24,069 nt of DNA from CAZNLH01 sp964573995. GTDB taxonomy: Bacteria; Gemmatimonadota; CAZMKB01; CAZNLH01. The position numbers were made by a program, and so were the translations under genes. The notes beneath the pieces were generated by a model. It had not been told where the DNA came from, made no database searches, and saw only the letters and a program-made list of their open reading frames with translations. Location of the stretch: NCBI GenBank assembly GCA_964573995.1, contig CAZNLH010000031.1:1-24069 (forward strand). The letters are read 5' to 3'. Below are positions 17,488 through 24,069 of the stretch, piece after piece (position 1 is the first letter of the stretch; each line of letters starts with the position of its first letter).

Positions 17488-17854
17488 ATTGATTCAACTA
17501 TGTATCCTTCCCCCACGCAATCAGATACAACCATATCGTCTAGAAGTACGACTGAGGACAATCTATTTGCTATTAGTGAATTAAGAAGCGTTTTATCAAA
17601 GTTCAGCATGCGCCCTCTCTCGTGTGAATTGACGAGGCATCATTAGACAATCGGCACAACAGGCGGCGATCCAATCTTATAACTTCTTTCCTCACAATCA
17701 CTTCCATGAATAGAATTGTTTTTCTTATTATCTGGCATACTTTTTGTTATTGCACTGAACCGTTGAGTTATTCAAAGTAATTAGTCTTTCCTCATTCCCT
17801 CTCAAGACCCCGGCGGATGACAGTGTAAGCATGGGACAGAAGGAGGTAATGAGG
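17488..17854. other. AT-rich spacer upstream of the secreted multidomain gene
   Basis: About 370 bases, visibly richer in A and T than everything to the left, with no supported gene. Poly-T stretches around 17716-17755 offer several -10/-35-like hexamers (TTGTTT, CATACT) but no pair at standard spacing, so I call no promoter. The segment begins exactly where the 23S-like fragment ends. Confidence 0.45.
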
Positions 17855-20572
17855 ATGAGAATACATAGTTGGATACCATGTTATCTGCTCGCCATAGTGT
17901 CAGCAATTGCATTTTATGGCTTCTTGACAGTAGAACGGGGATTTGCCGTAGACATACAGGACGAAGATCGGGATGGAATCGACGACACCGAAGAGTATCG
18001 TCTGGCAAAGAGTTTTCTCCCGGTCCTGTGGTACTGGGATCATGAAAGTTGCCCGGACCCCGGTGTCATTATTTACCATGTGAGGCCTTTCGTCCCCGGG
18101 GACACGGGTGGGCCACTGATTATCACGTATAGTATGCTCTATTATGAAGACTGTGGGTCGCACGGACATCAAGAAGACATCGAGAACTTTGCGGTGACCA
18201 TTCATCCCCTCTACCCACCCTCCAGCAGTCCTTCAGGATACGGTGCGTACTCAATGACAACAGTGGCTCATTGGGGAGCGGGATGGCCCTGCGAGGAATG
18301 GGATACCGAAACCTATTCGCCCTACAAGGCGGATCTCGGATTTACCGAAGGACCCCAATTTTTTCCCTTCTGGGAAGAGGTCTATATCTCGGACGATAAG
18401 CACAGCACATTTCTCACTGATGGAGATTGTGATTCGGGTTGTCTTTACTTCGGTGACGAATGCGATCCACAACTCGTTGTAAATGTCGATAAGCCTGTGG
18501 AATGTCGTGATGATAATCCAGAGGACCTTCTCGTGTTTCCGGAGAATTGTGGGCAACTCTTTTACATGTATAACATCGGTGAAGCCGATGATCATCTCCT
18601 CGAGACCTTCCAGGACTTGAACGACATAGGCGGTTTCGCCTTCCCCTCCGGTTCATTGTGGAGCAGGTCACAAACCGTCATGTATTATTTATCATCACCG
18701 GCCGACGGAGTCACATTCGATCCACAATTGGATCTCAATTCCGTATTTCCGAACCCAGTCCGTAAAGGAGCGGATTTAAGCGTTAATTTCAATCTCGGCC
18801 AGCGTTCACTTGTCTGGGCATCTATCTTTTCAGCAGTCAGTGGCGAAAGGTTGACAACTCCGATTCTACTGGGGGAATACTGTCCGGGCGATAGTATCCG
18901 GGTTCGCGCGTGGAACGGTAAGGACGACTTGGGGAATAATCTCGCTGACGGGGAATATATCTTGAGGCTTTCCCACGATCCTTACGCAGACGGGTCGGAT
19001 TGGCACTTCAGTATTGACGGTGACCCTGCGCAGAAGCCGAACTCCCCCACCAACCTACAAGCCCAGGAAGTAAGCGGAGCGGTCATGCTAACCTGGAGGG
19101 ACAACGCGACAGACGAGCAAAAGTTCGTGGTAGAGCGCATCTCGGAAACTGCGGACGGCATGTTTAACTGTGGCTACCAAACGATAGCGTATGTGGATTC
19201 AATCCATGGAACGGGAGATGTGGTATACATCGACAATGATGTCCCGTGGGGACAGGATCTTCGTTACAGGGTATATGCCGTAAGCACAGGTGGTTACTCA
19301 GGTTATTCCAACGTCGTTTCTATAACTCCCTCAGAAATACCACCACTTGAACTAACAACGGACTGCCTAAATCCCGGGGATCCTTCCCACTACCATATGT
19401 TGCACTGGACCTTCAACTATAATAATGAGTCGAGTTTCGAGAACTATATCGTAGAGTACCGCTACCTATGGCAGGGAATGGGTCTGGGGGAGTACCAGAA
19501 CTGGACAGACTGGGATACCTTGTCCACGATCGATGACATGTGGCTGACTTATTTCGAGCATGACGGGGTCAATACCGGAGGATGTTACCAGTATAAGGTC
19601 TTGGCCGACGTGAACACCGGCGTAACCATGGATACTGACATAATCTCCCACGATTATGATTGCGATGTCCCCCCTCCAAATTCAGGTTGTCCCATGATAT
19701 CTACATGGAACGGTGAGCAGTTTGTTTCAGACAACAACATATTAGCCAGGTCGGAATTCGAAACGGGAATTCAGTCAGATTTCTATCATATTCGGGGCCC
19801 AATGGCTCCAATTATGGGAAAATACCTTTTGGAAGTCAGCGAAGACGAGCAAGAGCATTCCACCATTGACATGTTGAAACTAATTGCCGTCGATCATGCC
19901 GATGATGTCGAGGTGGGTGTGACGCAGGGAGGGAAGATCTTCGGTTATGACGCCAAAGAAATAATATATCCTATAGCAGTTACTGATAATAATGGAGAGG
20001 ATCACGCGGAAGAGGTTCTGAACTCAGGAGAGAGCGCCTTTACAGGTAATCAAGGAGACACCCTGTCAATACTTTTCAGTGAATCAGGCGGTCATCCGAT
20101 TCTCATGGTCCGTACAGTGTCATACGCTGACCGAGAAAAAGCACTTGGTCCCGATATCCTCCTCAGTATGAACAGGCAGGGGCAGAATGAAGGACCGTGG
20201 CTGGAGGCCGGCACGATATTACCTCGCAAGCGAGGGGTTACACAATATATCGACCTGCTTCCTTTCGATCGAGATGGAGGAAGCATCGCCTTGAAGTTAT
20301 GCTGGTTGGGGCCTCAAACAGTAGATCTCATTGCATTAATAACTGAAGAGGACAATATGATCCAGGTAGAGGATTATGCATTAGAAAAGGCCGTTTATTC
20401 GACTGGAGAATCTATTGAAAATGAACTCGCCTTTGACGACGGAGACTTCACCGAACTATATCCTGGAGAGCGGTTCATGTTGGTCTTCAGCGGACCTACA
20501 GCGGATGCCGCCGAAAAAAAGGACTTCATCCTCGAGTCGCGAGGATATTACACGTTGCATCACGAGCCTTGA
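17855..20572 (+). CDS. Secreted multidomain protein: Ca-binding-like motif, FlgD-like and Fn3-like modules
   Basis: Three in-frame ATGs compete at 17831, 17849 and 17855; I chose 17855 (905 residues) because AAGGAGGT lies exactly 7 nt upstream and the protein then opens with a signal peptide (RIHSWIPCYLLAIVSAIAF). The mature N-terminus has DEDRDGIDD (residues 36-44), a thrombospondin-3/EF-loop-like calcium motif, then a region (LAKSFLPVLWYWDHES) vaguely like Vps62-type domains. A FlgD-like module follows at about residues 290-375 (VFPNPVRKG, then WNGKDDLGNNLADGEYIL), then Fn3-like modules (PTNLQAQEVSGAVMLTWRDNATD; HMLHWTFNYNNESSFENYIVEY). The last third, from STWNGEQFVSDNNILARSE through LLEVSEDEQEHSTIDMLKLI, is a beta-rich domain I cannot name. 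No catalytic motif is seen. Codon and base use are more AT-rich than in the neighbours to the left. Confidence 0.75.
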   Translation: MRIHSWIPCYLLAIVSAIAFYGFLTVERGFAVDIQDEDRDGIDDTEEYRLAKSFLPVLWYWDHESCPDPGVIIYHVRPFVPGDTGGPLIITYSMLYYEDCGSHGHQEDIENFAVTIHPLYPPSSSPSGYGAYSMTTVAHWGAGWPCEEWDTETYSPYKADLGFTEGPQFFPFWEEVYISDDKHSTFLTDGDCDSGCLYFGDECDPQLVVNVDKPVECRDDNPEDLLVFPENCGQLFYMYNIGEADDHLLETFQDLNDIGGFAFPSGSLWSRSQTVMYYLSSPADGVTFDPQLDLNSVFPNPVRKGADLSVNFNLGQRSLVWASIFSAVSGERLTTPILLGEYCPGDSIRVRAWNGKDDLGNNLADGEYILRLSHDPYADGSDWHFSIDGDPAQKPNSPTNLQAQEVSGAVMLTWRDNATDEQKFVVERISETADGMFNCGYQTIAYVDSIHGTGDVVYIDNDVPWGQDLRYRVYAVSTGGYSGYSNVVSITPSEIPPLELTTDCLNPGDPSHYHMLHWTFNYNNESSFENYIVEYRYLWQGMGLGEYQNWTDWDTLSTIDDMWLTYFEHDGVNTGGCYQYKVLADVNTGVTMDTDIISHDYDCDVPPPNSGCPMISTWNGEQFVSDNNILARSEFETGIQSDFYHIRGPMAPIMGKYLLEVSEDEQEHSTIDMLKLIAVDHADDVEVGVTQGGKIFGYDAKEIIYPIAVTDNNGEDHAEEVLNSGESAFTGNQGDTLSILFSESGGHPILMVRTVSYADREKALGPDILLSMNRQGQNEGPWLEAGTILPRKRGVTQYIDLLPFDRDGGSIALKLCWLGPQTVDLIALITEEDNMIQVEDYALEKAVYSTGESIENELAFDDGDFTELYPGERFMLVFSGPTADAAEKKDFILESRGYYTLHHEP

Positions 20573-20595
20573 TGGGATGAAGGAGAAATCCCATC
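20571..20595 (+). other. Hairpin at the stop codon of the secreted multidomain gene
   Basis: GATGGGAT (20571-20578) pairs with ATCCCATC (20588-20595), an 8-bp perfect stem with a 9-nt loop that overlaps the stop codon. No T-tract follows, so it may stabilise the 3' end or attenuate transcription rather than act as a standard terminator. Confidence 0.4.
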
Positions 20596-20649
20596 CTTAG
20601 TCGTGCTTCGAGGATTTCAACCAATAGGCAATGTTCACCGGAGGTCAGA

Positions 20650-21228
20650 ATGCCGAGACACCTTTTCTTCCTGCTCGTTTTCCCCATGGTTCTCTTCTCT
20701 TCCTTCTTATACGCGCGCTCGGAAGCCTCACGCCAGGATTCAGAACACCCCGTGAACGCCTCAAAGGAAGCGCTCCTCAAGCGGTGCCGGTCATGCCGTG
20801 TAAACCTTGCAGGAGGAGAGTCGATCCAGGGACGGCTGATCGACGTGGGAGAAAACTCACTCGAACTCGAGGTCAAGGACCGGAGTTACGTGAAGAAGCC
20901 GTTCTCTTCCGAGTCATATGAGACCTATCGGCGGACGATTCCCCTCAATGTCGTCTCCTCCGCGCGGTGTGGAGACGGTGTATTCAACGGGATCGCCCTT
21001 GGTTTTCTCATAGGAGGGCTCCCGGTTTCGTTATTCGTGTATGCCGCGACATCTGAGGACGACTTTGGGGTGGATCACAGTTCAGGCGACCACCGCGCGC
21101 GAACGGTCGCCTTGAGCCTGCTGGCGGGCGGCACTGCCGGGGCGTTGATTGGTTATTTTATCGACAACGCCGTCGGGCGTCGGGTGGAACTCGACGCGGA
21201 GTCTTTCAGAAGGGCCGGTAGAGAGTAA
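20650..21228 (+). CDS. Small membrane protein with SH3/Sm-like exported domain
   Basis: The 192-residue product begins with a signal or anchor helix (residues 5-21). Residues 50-106 (LAGGESIQGRLIDVGENSLE, then RTIPLNVVSSARCG) have the small beta-barrel pattern common in exported bacterial proteins of unknown function. Two glycine-rich transmembrane helices follow at about 110-133 (GIALGFLIGGLPVSLFVYAA) and 153-172 (VALSLLAGGTAGALIGYFI). The start has GGAGG at 5-nt spacing. It lies 77 nt after the secreted multidomain gene in the same direction and could be cotranscribed with it. It converges on the rRNA operon. I do not recognise a named family. Confidence 0.65.
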   Translation: MPRHLFFLLVFPMVLFSSFLYARSEASRQDSEHPVNASKEALLKRCRSCRVNLAGGESIQGRLIDVGENSLELEVKDRSYVKKPFSSESYETYRRTIPLNVVSSARCGDGVFNGIALGFLIGGLPVSLFVYAATSEDDFGVDHSSGDHRARTVALSLLAGGTAGALIGYFIDNAVGRRVELDAESFRRAGRE

Positions 21229-21310
21229 CCCCGGCGTCAACGTCGACCGGGGATCCCTCGATCTATCCCCGCAGGATACGGGCCATGGATCGAGAACCGA
21301 ACCGGGAGGA

Positions 21311-21350
21311 GAAACAAGAAAAGGCCCCACCCTTGTATCAGGATGGGGCC
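21311..21350 (-). terminator. rRNA operon intrinsic terminator
   Basis: Read on the minus strand: a 10-bp stem GGCCCCATCC/GGGTGGGGCC (one G-U pair) with loop TGATACAA, followed by TTTTCTTGTTT. It lies about 15 nt past the 3' end of the 5S gene. Confidence 0.88.
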
Positions 21351-21365
21351 GGTTTATCTCGTAAA

Positions 21366-21482
<117 letters not shown>

Positions 21483-21675
21483 GGAAAAATAGAAAAATCA
21501 AGGGTCCGCGGAGAATAGATCGGTCTCCTGGAAAATCTTTATATGATCAAGCCTCACGGCCTATTAGTACCGGTCGGCTGAACATGTTACCATGCTTACA
21601 CCTCCGGCCTATCAACGTGGTAGTCTCCCACGGGCCTTCAGGGACATAAAGTCCGGGACATCTCATCTTGGGGTG

Positions 21676-21717
<42 letters not shown>

Positions 21718-21897
21718 GTAGCTACCCAGCGCTGCCCCTGGCGGGACAACTGGTACACTAGAGGTTCGTCCAACCCGGTCCTCTCGTACTGAGGTCAGCT
21801 CCCCTTCAAATGTCCTGCGCCCACGACGGATACAGACCGAACTGTCTCACGACGTTCTAAACCCAGCTCGCGTACCGCTTTAATTGGCGAACAGCCA

Positions 21898-21976
<79 letters not shown>

Positions 21977-21977
21977 C

Positions 21978-22026
<49 letters not shown>

Positions 22027-22046
22027 CGGCACTTCCATGCGCAACC

Positions 22047-22097
22047 GCCGGATCACTAAGCCCTGCTTTCGCACCTGCTCGACTTGTGTGTCTCGCA
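22047..22097 (-). repeat. Second copy of the 51-nt repeat, in its native place in 23S domain V
   Basis: This is the genuine rRNA copy of the segment repeated perfectly at 17437-17487. In rRNA sense it continues on both sides into normal 23S sequence (CTTGAC before it, GGTTGCGCATGGAAG after it), so the other copy is the derived one. Confidence 0.95.
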
Positions 22098-22162
22098 GTC
22101 AAGCTCCCTTATGCCTTTATACTCTACGCACGATTACCAGCCGTGCTGAGGGAACCTTTGGA

Positions 22163-22214
<52 letters not shown>

Positions 22215-22466
22215 AACTGTCCCGGATCCGGATAACGGACCGCGGTTAGAGCCGCAACAAACCAAGGGTGGTATTTCACTGTTGGCTCCACAGAGGCTGG
22301 CGCCCCTGCTTCAAAGCCTCCCACCTATTCTACACATGACCTGCTCCAACCCAATATCAGGTTGCAGTAAAGGTTCACGGGGTCTTTTTGTCCTGTCGCG
22401 GGTAATCGGTATCTTCACCGATACTGCAATTTCGCCGAGTCCCTGGTCGAGACAGCGCCCAAATCG

Positions 22467-22513
<47 letters not shown>

Positions 22514-22554
22514 CACTTGAACCCGACCGTTTCCGGCCGGAGTGGACCATCTCT

Positions 22555-23022
22555 TTATCCAACGAGGAGCTCTTCTTTGATCTTCTCCAGTGAAGGTCGT
22601 TTGCCAGTATTCATCGACATCACGATGTCGATGATCTCCAACAAACCTTCTCTGAGGAGATGCCGCTCATCCCGCATGATGTGAAGAACACGTCGAAACT
22701 TGCGACATTCAACGTTTTTCTTCGTCTTCAAGGGATGTCTTACAAAGAAGTCACACACCTTTTCCAGATCTTTGAGGCTCCGTACCCGGAAAGCAAACCG
22801 CTCGTCGTGATTGCGCCGAACGACACCACATCCAAAAAAGCGTTTCAGCGCATGTAGGATGTTGATGTCTCTTTCGTGCTGCACAACCACGAACTCAGGC
22901 AAGACCTGATACCCTGCGGTCATTTCCGGGTGACGCTGAAGGCTGACATGAAAACAACCTTCCCCATCGACGAAGCCCGCAACCCAATCCGATGTCAACT
23001 CCAATTGGAACTCCCGTTGCAT
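22555..23022 (-). CDS. LAGLIDADG homing endonuclease of the 1931 intron
   Basis: One LAGLIDADG motif (WVAGFVDGEGCF, residues 13-24) in a 155-residue protein: the size and layout of homodimeric I-CreI-type enzymes. Later landmarks are VVQHERDINILHALKRFFGC and the RKFRRVLHIMRDERHLLREGLLE-like helix region. The frame also has an ATG at 23055, but the codons between it and 23022 lie in the intron's R/P7 strand, so I prefer 23022, which places the gene wholly in P8. Its stop codon lies next to the P7' strand. Expected role: a double-strand cut in intronless 23S genes near position 1931 to drive intron homing. No strong ribosome site is visible. It appears intact. Confidence 0.87.
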   Translation of the reverse strand: MQREFQLELTSDWVAGFVDGEGCFHVSLQRHPEMTAGYQVLPEFVVVQHERDINILHALKRFFGCGVVRRNHDERFAFRVRSLKDLEKVCDFFVRHPLKTKKNVECRKFRRVLHIMRDERHLLREGLLEIIDIVMSMNTGKRPSLEKIKEELLVG

Positions 23023-23170
23023 ACCCAGCGTATGGCCTCTGAGGATCCCCTGCATAGGTTTCGCAAAGCAGGGTTTCCTGCGGGTTTCCCAATCCTTGCC
23101 ATTGTTACGCCGACTCGATGAGCCGGAGACGTAGACAAGGCTCTAAGGGTTTTCCCGCATACAGCCAGGT

Positions 23171-23204
23171 GTTGCCCTGCAGGTTTACCCTGCAGGCAGG
23201 CAAC
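23171..23204 (-). other. Hairpin that overlaps the internal guide sequence of the 1931 intron
   Basis: In intron sense, GTTGCC then CTGCAGG (3-nt UGC bulge between) pairs with CCTGCAG-GGCAAC around a GTAAA loop: 13 base pairs. Its first strand is the same GUUGCCU that forms the 3' side of P1, so the two helices are mutually exclusive at that strand. The inner CTGCAGG helix alone may be the native P2. Confidence 0.6.
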
Positions 23205-23225
23205 TTTCGCTACCTTAGGACCGTT

Positions 23226-24015
23226 CATTCTTGTTACGGATCCTTGAGGTCCTTCCTCAAGGTCGGCCGGGTCGTTTCCGCCCGGCTCTCCATGTCGCCA
23301 TGGAGATCGGACCATATCATCCCGTCGATGCGACGAGTCCGGCGTATGGTCTCTGAGGATTCTCCAACCCTTTCAGTATCTCCTTATCGGAGTACCGACG
23401 CTTTCCCCCATCGTTCATTTCCCTGCGTATCTTCATGATTTCCTCAATTCCCTCGCGATTCAAATGCTTCCCCTCTTGAATCAACTTTGCGATTTTCTTG
23501 AACTTGCTGAAGTCTCGTTTCTTCTTTGCGGATCTGAAACGAAAACGATCAAAGAAAGGAATGACATTCTCGACGATGGCGTTGAAGTTGTTTACCTCGT
23601 AATACCAAACACCATCTTGTCGCTGTCGGAGGGTTCCACAATTGAGATGTCTCTTGAAGAGTGCAAGGATCACACGGTCACGTTGAGAGATGTTGAAGCA
23701 TAGTGACAGCTTCCATTGCATCCGATAATCCTTGCGCTTTCGAAAGGAGAGATTGAAGCTTCCCTCCCCATCTGCAAAGCCAGCAAGGTACCATCCGATC
23801 TCTGGATCTATCTTTTCCACCTTTAGCATCGGAGTTCTCTTCTGGAAAGATGAGAGCCTTTCCTGCTGATTACCCGCACCCTGCGGATTGTCACTGCCGC
23901 ATTTCGAGTAATACGGAGATCTAAATCACCGTTGTTACTGCGGCGAGTACCGAGGGATGCTCGGGCTTCCCAGCATACAGCCGGATTTGTTGACGGAACT
24001 ACAGCGGTCCAGCCT
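23226..24015 (-). ncRNA. Group I intron in 23S rRNA at position 1917 (790 nt)
   Basis: The exon ends GTAACTAT and the intron ends AAGAATG before exon AACGGTCC, satisfying the U before the 5' site and the terminal G. The internal guide GUAGUU (23997-24002) pairs with exon AACUAU over six base pairs, with the diagnostic U-G at the splice site. P4 forms as UGCGG/CCGCA. The R-like segment CCTCAGAGACCATACGCCGG (23339-23358) provides P7 strand GACCAUA (23345-23351), pairing with UAUGGUC (23310-23316). P8 is a small CGUCG-CAU-CGACG hairpin. An intron at the same site (L1917) is known from Coxiella burnetii 23S. The LAGLIDADG gene enters upstream of P7 and reads through P7 and P8. Confidence 0.88.
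23317..23829 (-). CDS. LAGLIDADG homing endonuclease of the 1917 intron
   Basis: One LAGLIDADG motif (WYLAGFADGEGSF, residues 13-25) in a 170-residue protein, again of the single-motif homodimer type. Other family-like segments are FNISQRDRVILALFKRHLNC, GVWYYEVNNFNAI and the basic FRSAKKKRDFSKFKKIAKLI. The ATG at 23829 has only a weak purine-rich AGAAGAGA upstream. The last ~15 codons (NPQRPYAGLVASTG) are written through the intron's P7 5' strand and P8, and the TGA stop ends one base before the P7' strand, so RNA-fold and protein constraints overlap. It differs strongly from the endonuclease of the 1931 intron outside the motif, so the two introns are not recent duplicates. Expected to cut intronless 23S near position 1917. 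It appears intact. Confidence 0.87.
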   Translation of the reverse strand: MLKVEKIDPEIGWYLAGFADGEGSFNLSFRKRKDYRMQWKLSLCFNISQRDRVILALFKRHLNCGTLRQRQDGVWYYEVNNFNAIVENVIPFFDRFRFRSAKKKRDFSKFKKIAKLIQEGKHLNREGIEEIMKIRREMNDGGKRRYSDKEILKGLENPQRPYAGLVASTG

Positions 24016-24069
24016 ATAGTTACGGCCGCCGTTTACTGGGGCTTCGGTTCAGAGCTTCGCCCTCCGAAG

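Larger units (their letters stand above)
22514..23211 (-). ncRNA. Group I intron in 23S rRNA at position 1931 (698 nt)
   Basis: Boundaries are set by group I rules: the exon ends in U (AAGGU), the intron ends in G (TTCAAGTG), and P1 forms as AGGUAGC-GAAA-GUUGCCU with a U-G pair at the splice site. The flanking repeat AGCGAAA makes the boundary ambiguous by sequence alone, but only the cut after U1931 gives this P1. The core is recognisable: R-like CAGAGGCCATACGC with P7 strand GGCCAU (23032-23037) pairing with AUGGUC (22545-22550), and a P9 hairpin CCGGCCG-GAAA-CGGTCGG (22523-22540). A LAGLIDADG gene occupies the P8 region. Introns at 1931 with such endonucleases are known in Thermotoga 23S genes. 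Confidence 0.88.

Noticed and set aside
21483..21544. Possible tRNA in the 23S-5S spacer
   Set aside because: The spacer is only about 60 nt and shows no cloverleaf or T-loop GGTTCGA motif.
23020..23055. Upstream ATG (23055) as start of the 1931-intron endonuclease
   Set aside because: The 11 extra codons coincide with the intron's conserved R/P7 strand and have no ribosome site; starting at 23022 keeps the whole LAGLIDADG domain.

Overview
The window is bacterial chromosomal DNA, mostly GC-rich, with Shine-Dalgarno-led genes on both strands and part of an rRNA operon at the right end. Several exported proteins carry FlgD-like/type-A C-terminal sorting modules, including the tag QNYPNPFNP. 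This points to a lineage in or near the Fibrobacterota/Chlorobi/Bacteroidota group or an allied candidate phylum. That placement is an inference from protein style; no phylogeny was run.

Left third (1-8.6 kb): the 3' part of a GH38-type glycosidase gene, a YyaL/SPATA20-like thioredoxin-fold lipoprotein gene with a TTG start, and a lipoprotein gene with three invasin-like Ig domains. A 14-bp bidirectional terminator follows. On the minus strand come a matrixin-type metalloprotease and a small secreted partner, read from a good sigma-70 promoter (TTGACA-17-TAAGAT). Middle (8.6-17.4 kb): a secreted BNR-repeat beta-propeller, a B12-binding/radical SAM enzyme (TTG start, AGGAGG), and, divergent from it, an SbcD/Mre11-SbcC/Rad50 pair of the YhaO/YhaN type whose genes overlap by 4 nt. 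Both arms of that divergent region carry readable promoters.

Right third (17.4-24.1 kb): an AT-rich spacer, a 905-aa secreted multidomain protein, a small membrane protein, then (minus strand) the 5S rRNA with its terminator and the 3' part of the 23S rRNA. The 23S gene is interrupted by two group I introns. From splice-site sequence and P1 pairing I place them after U1917 and after U1931 (E. coli numbering), so only a 14-nt exon separates them. Each intron encodes a single-motif LAGLIDADG homing endonuclease, but the two ORFs sit in different places relative to the core.

The most unexpected feature is a 51-nt perfect copy of 23S domain V sequence at the very 3' end of the sbcC-like gene, in the same orientation as the real 23S gene 4.6 kb away. 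It supplies the last codons and the stop codon of the ATPase gene and marks a sharp change in base composition. It is either an rRNA-derived insertion/recombination scar or an assembly junction, and the sequence alone cannot decide which.
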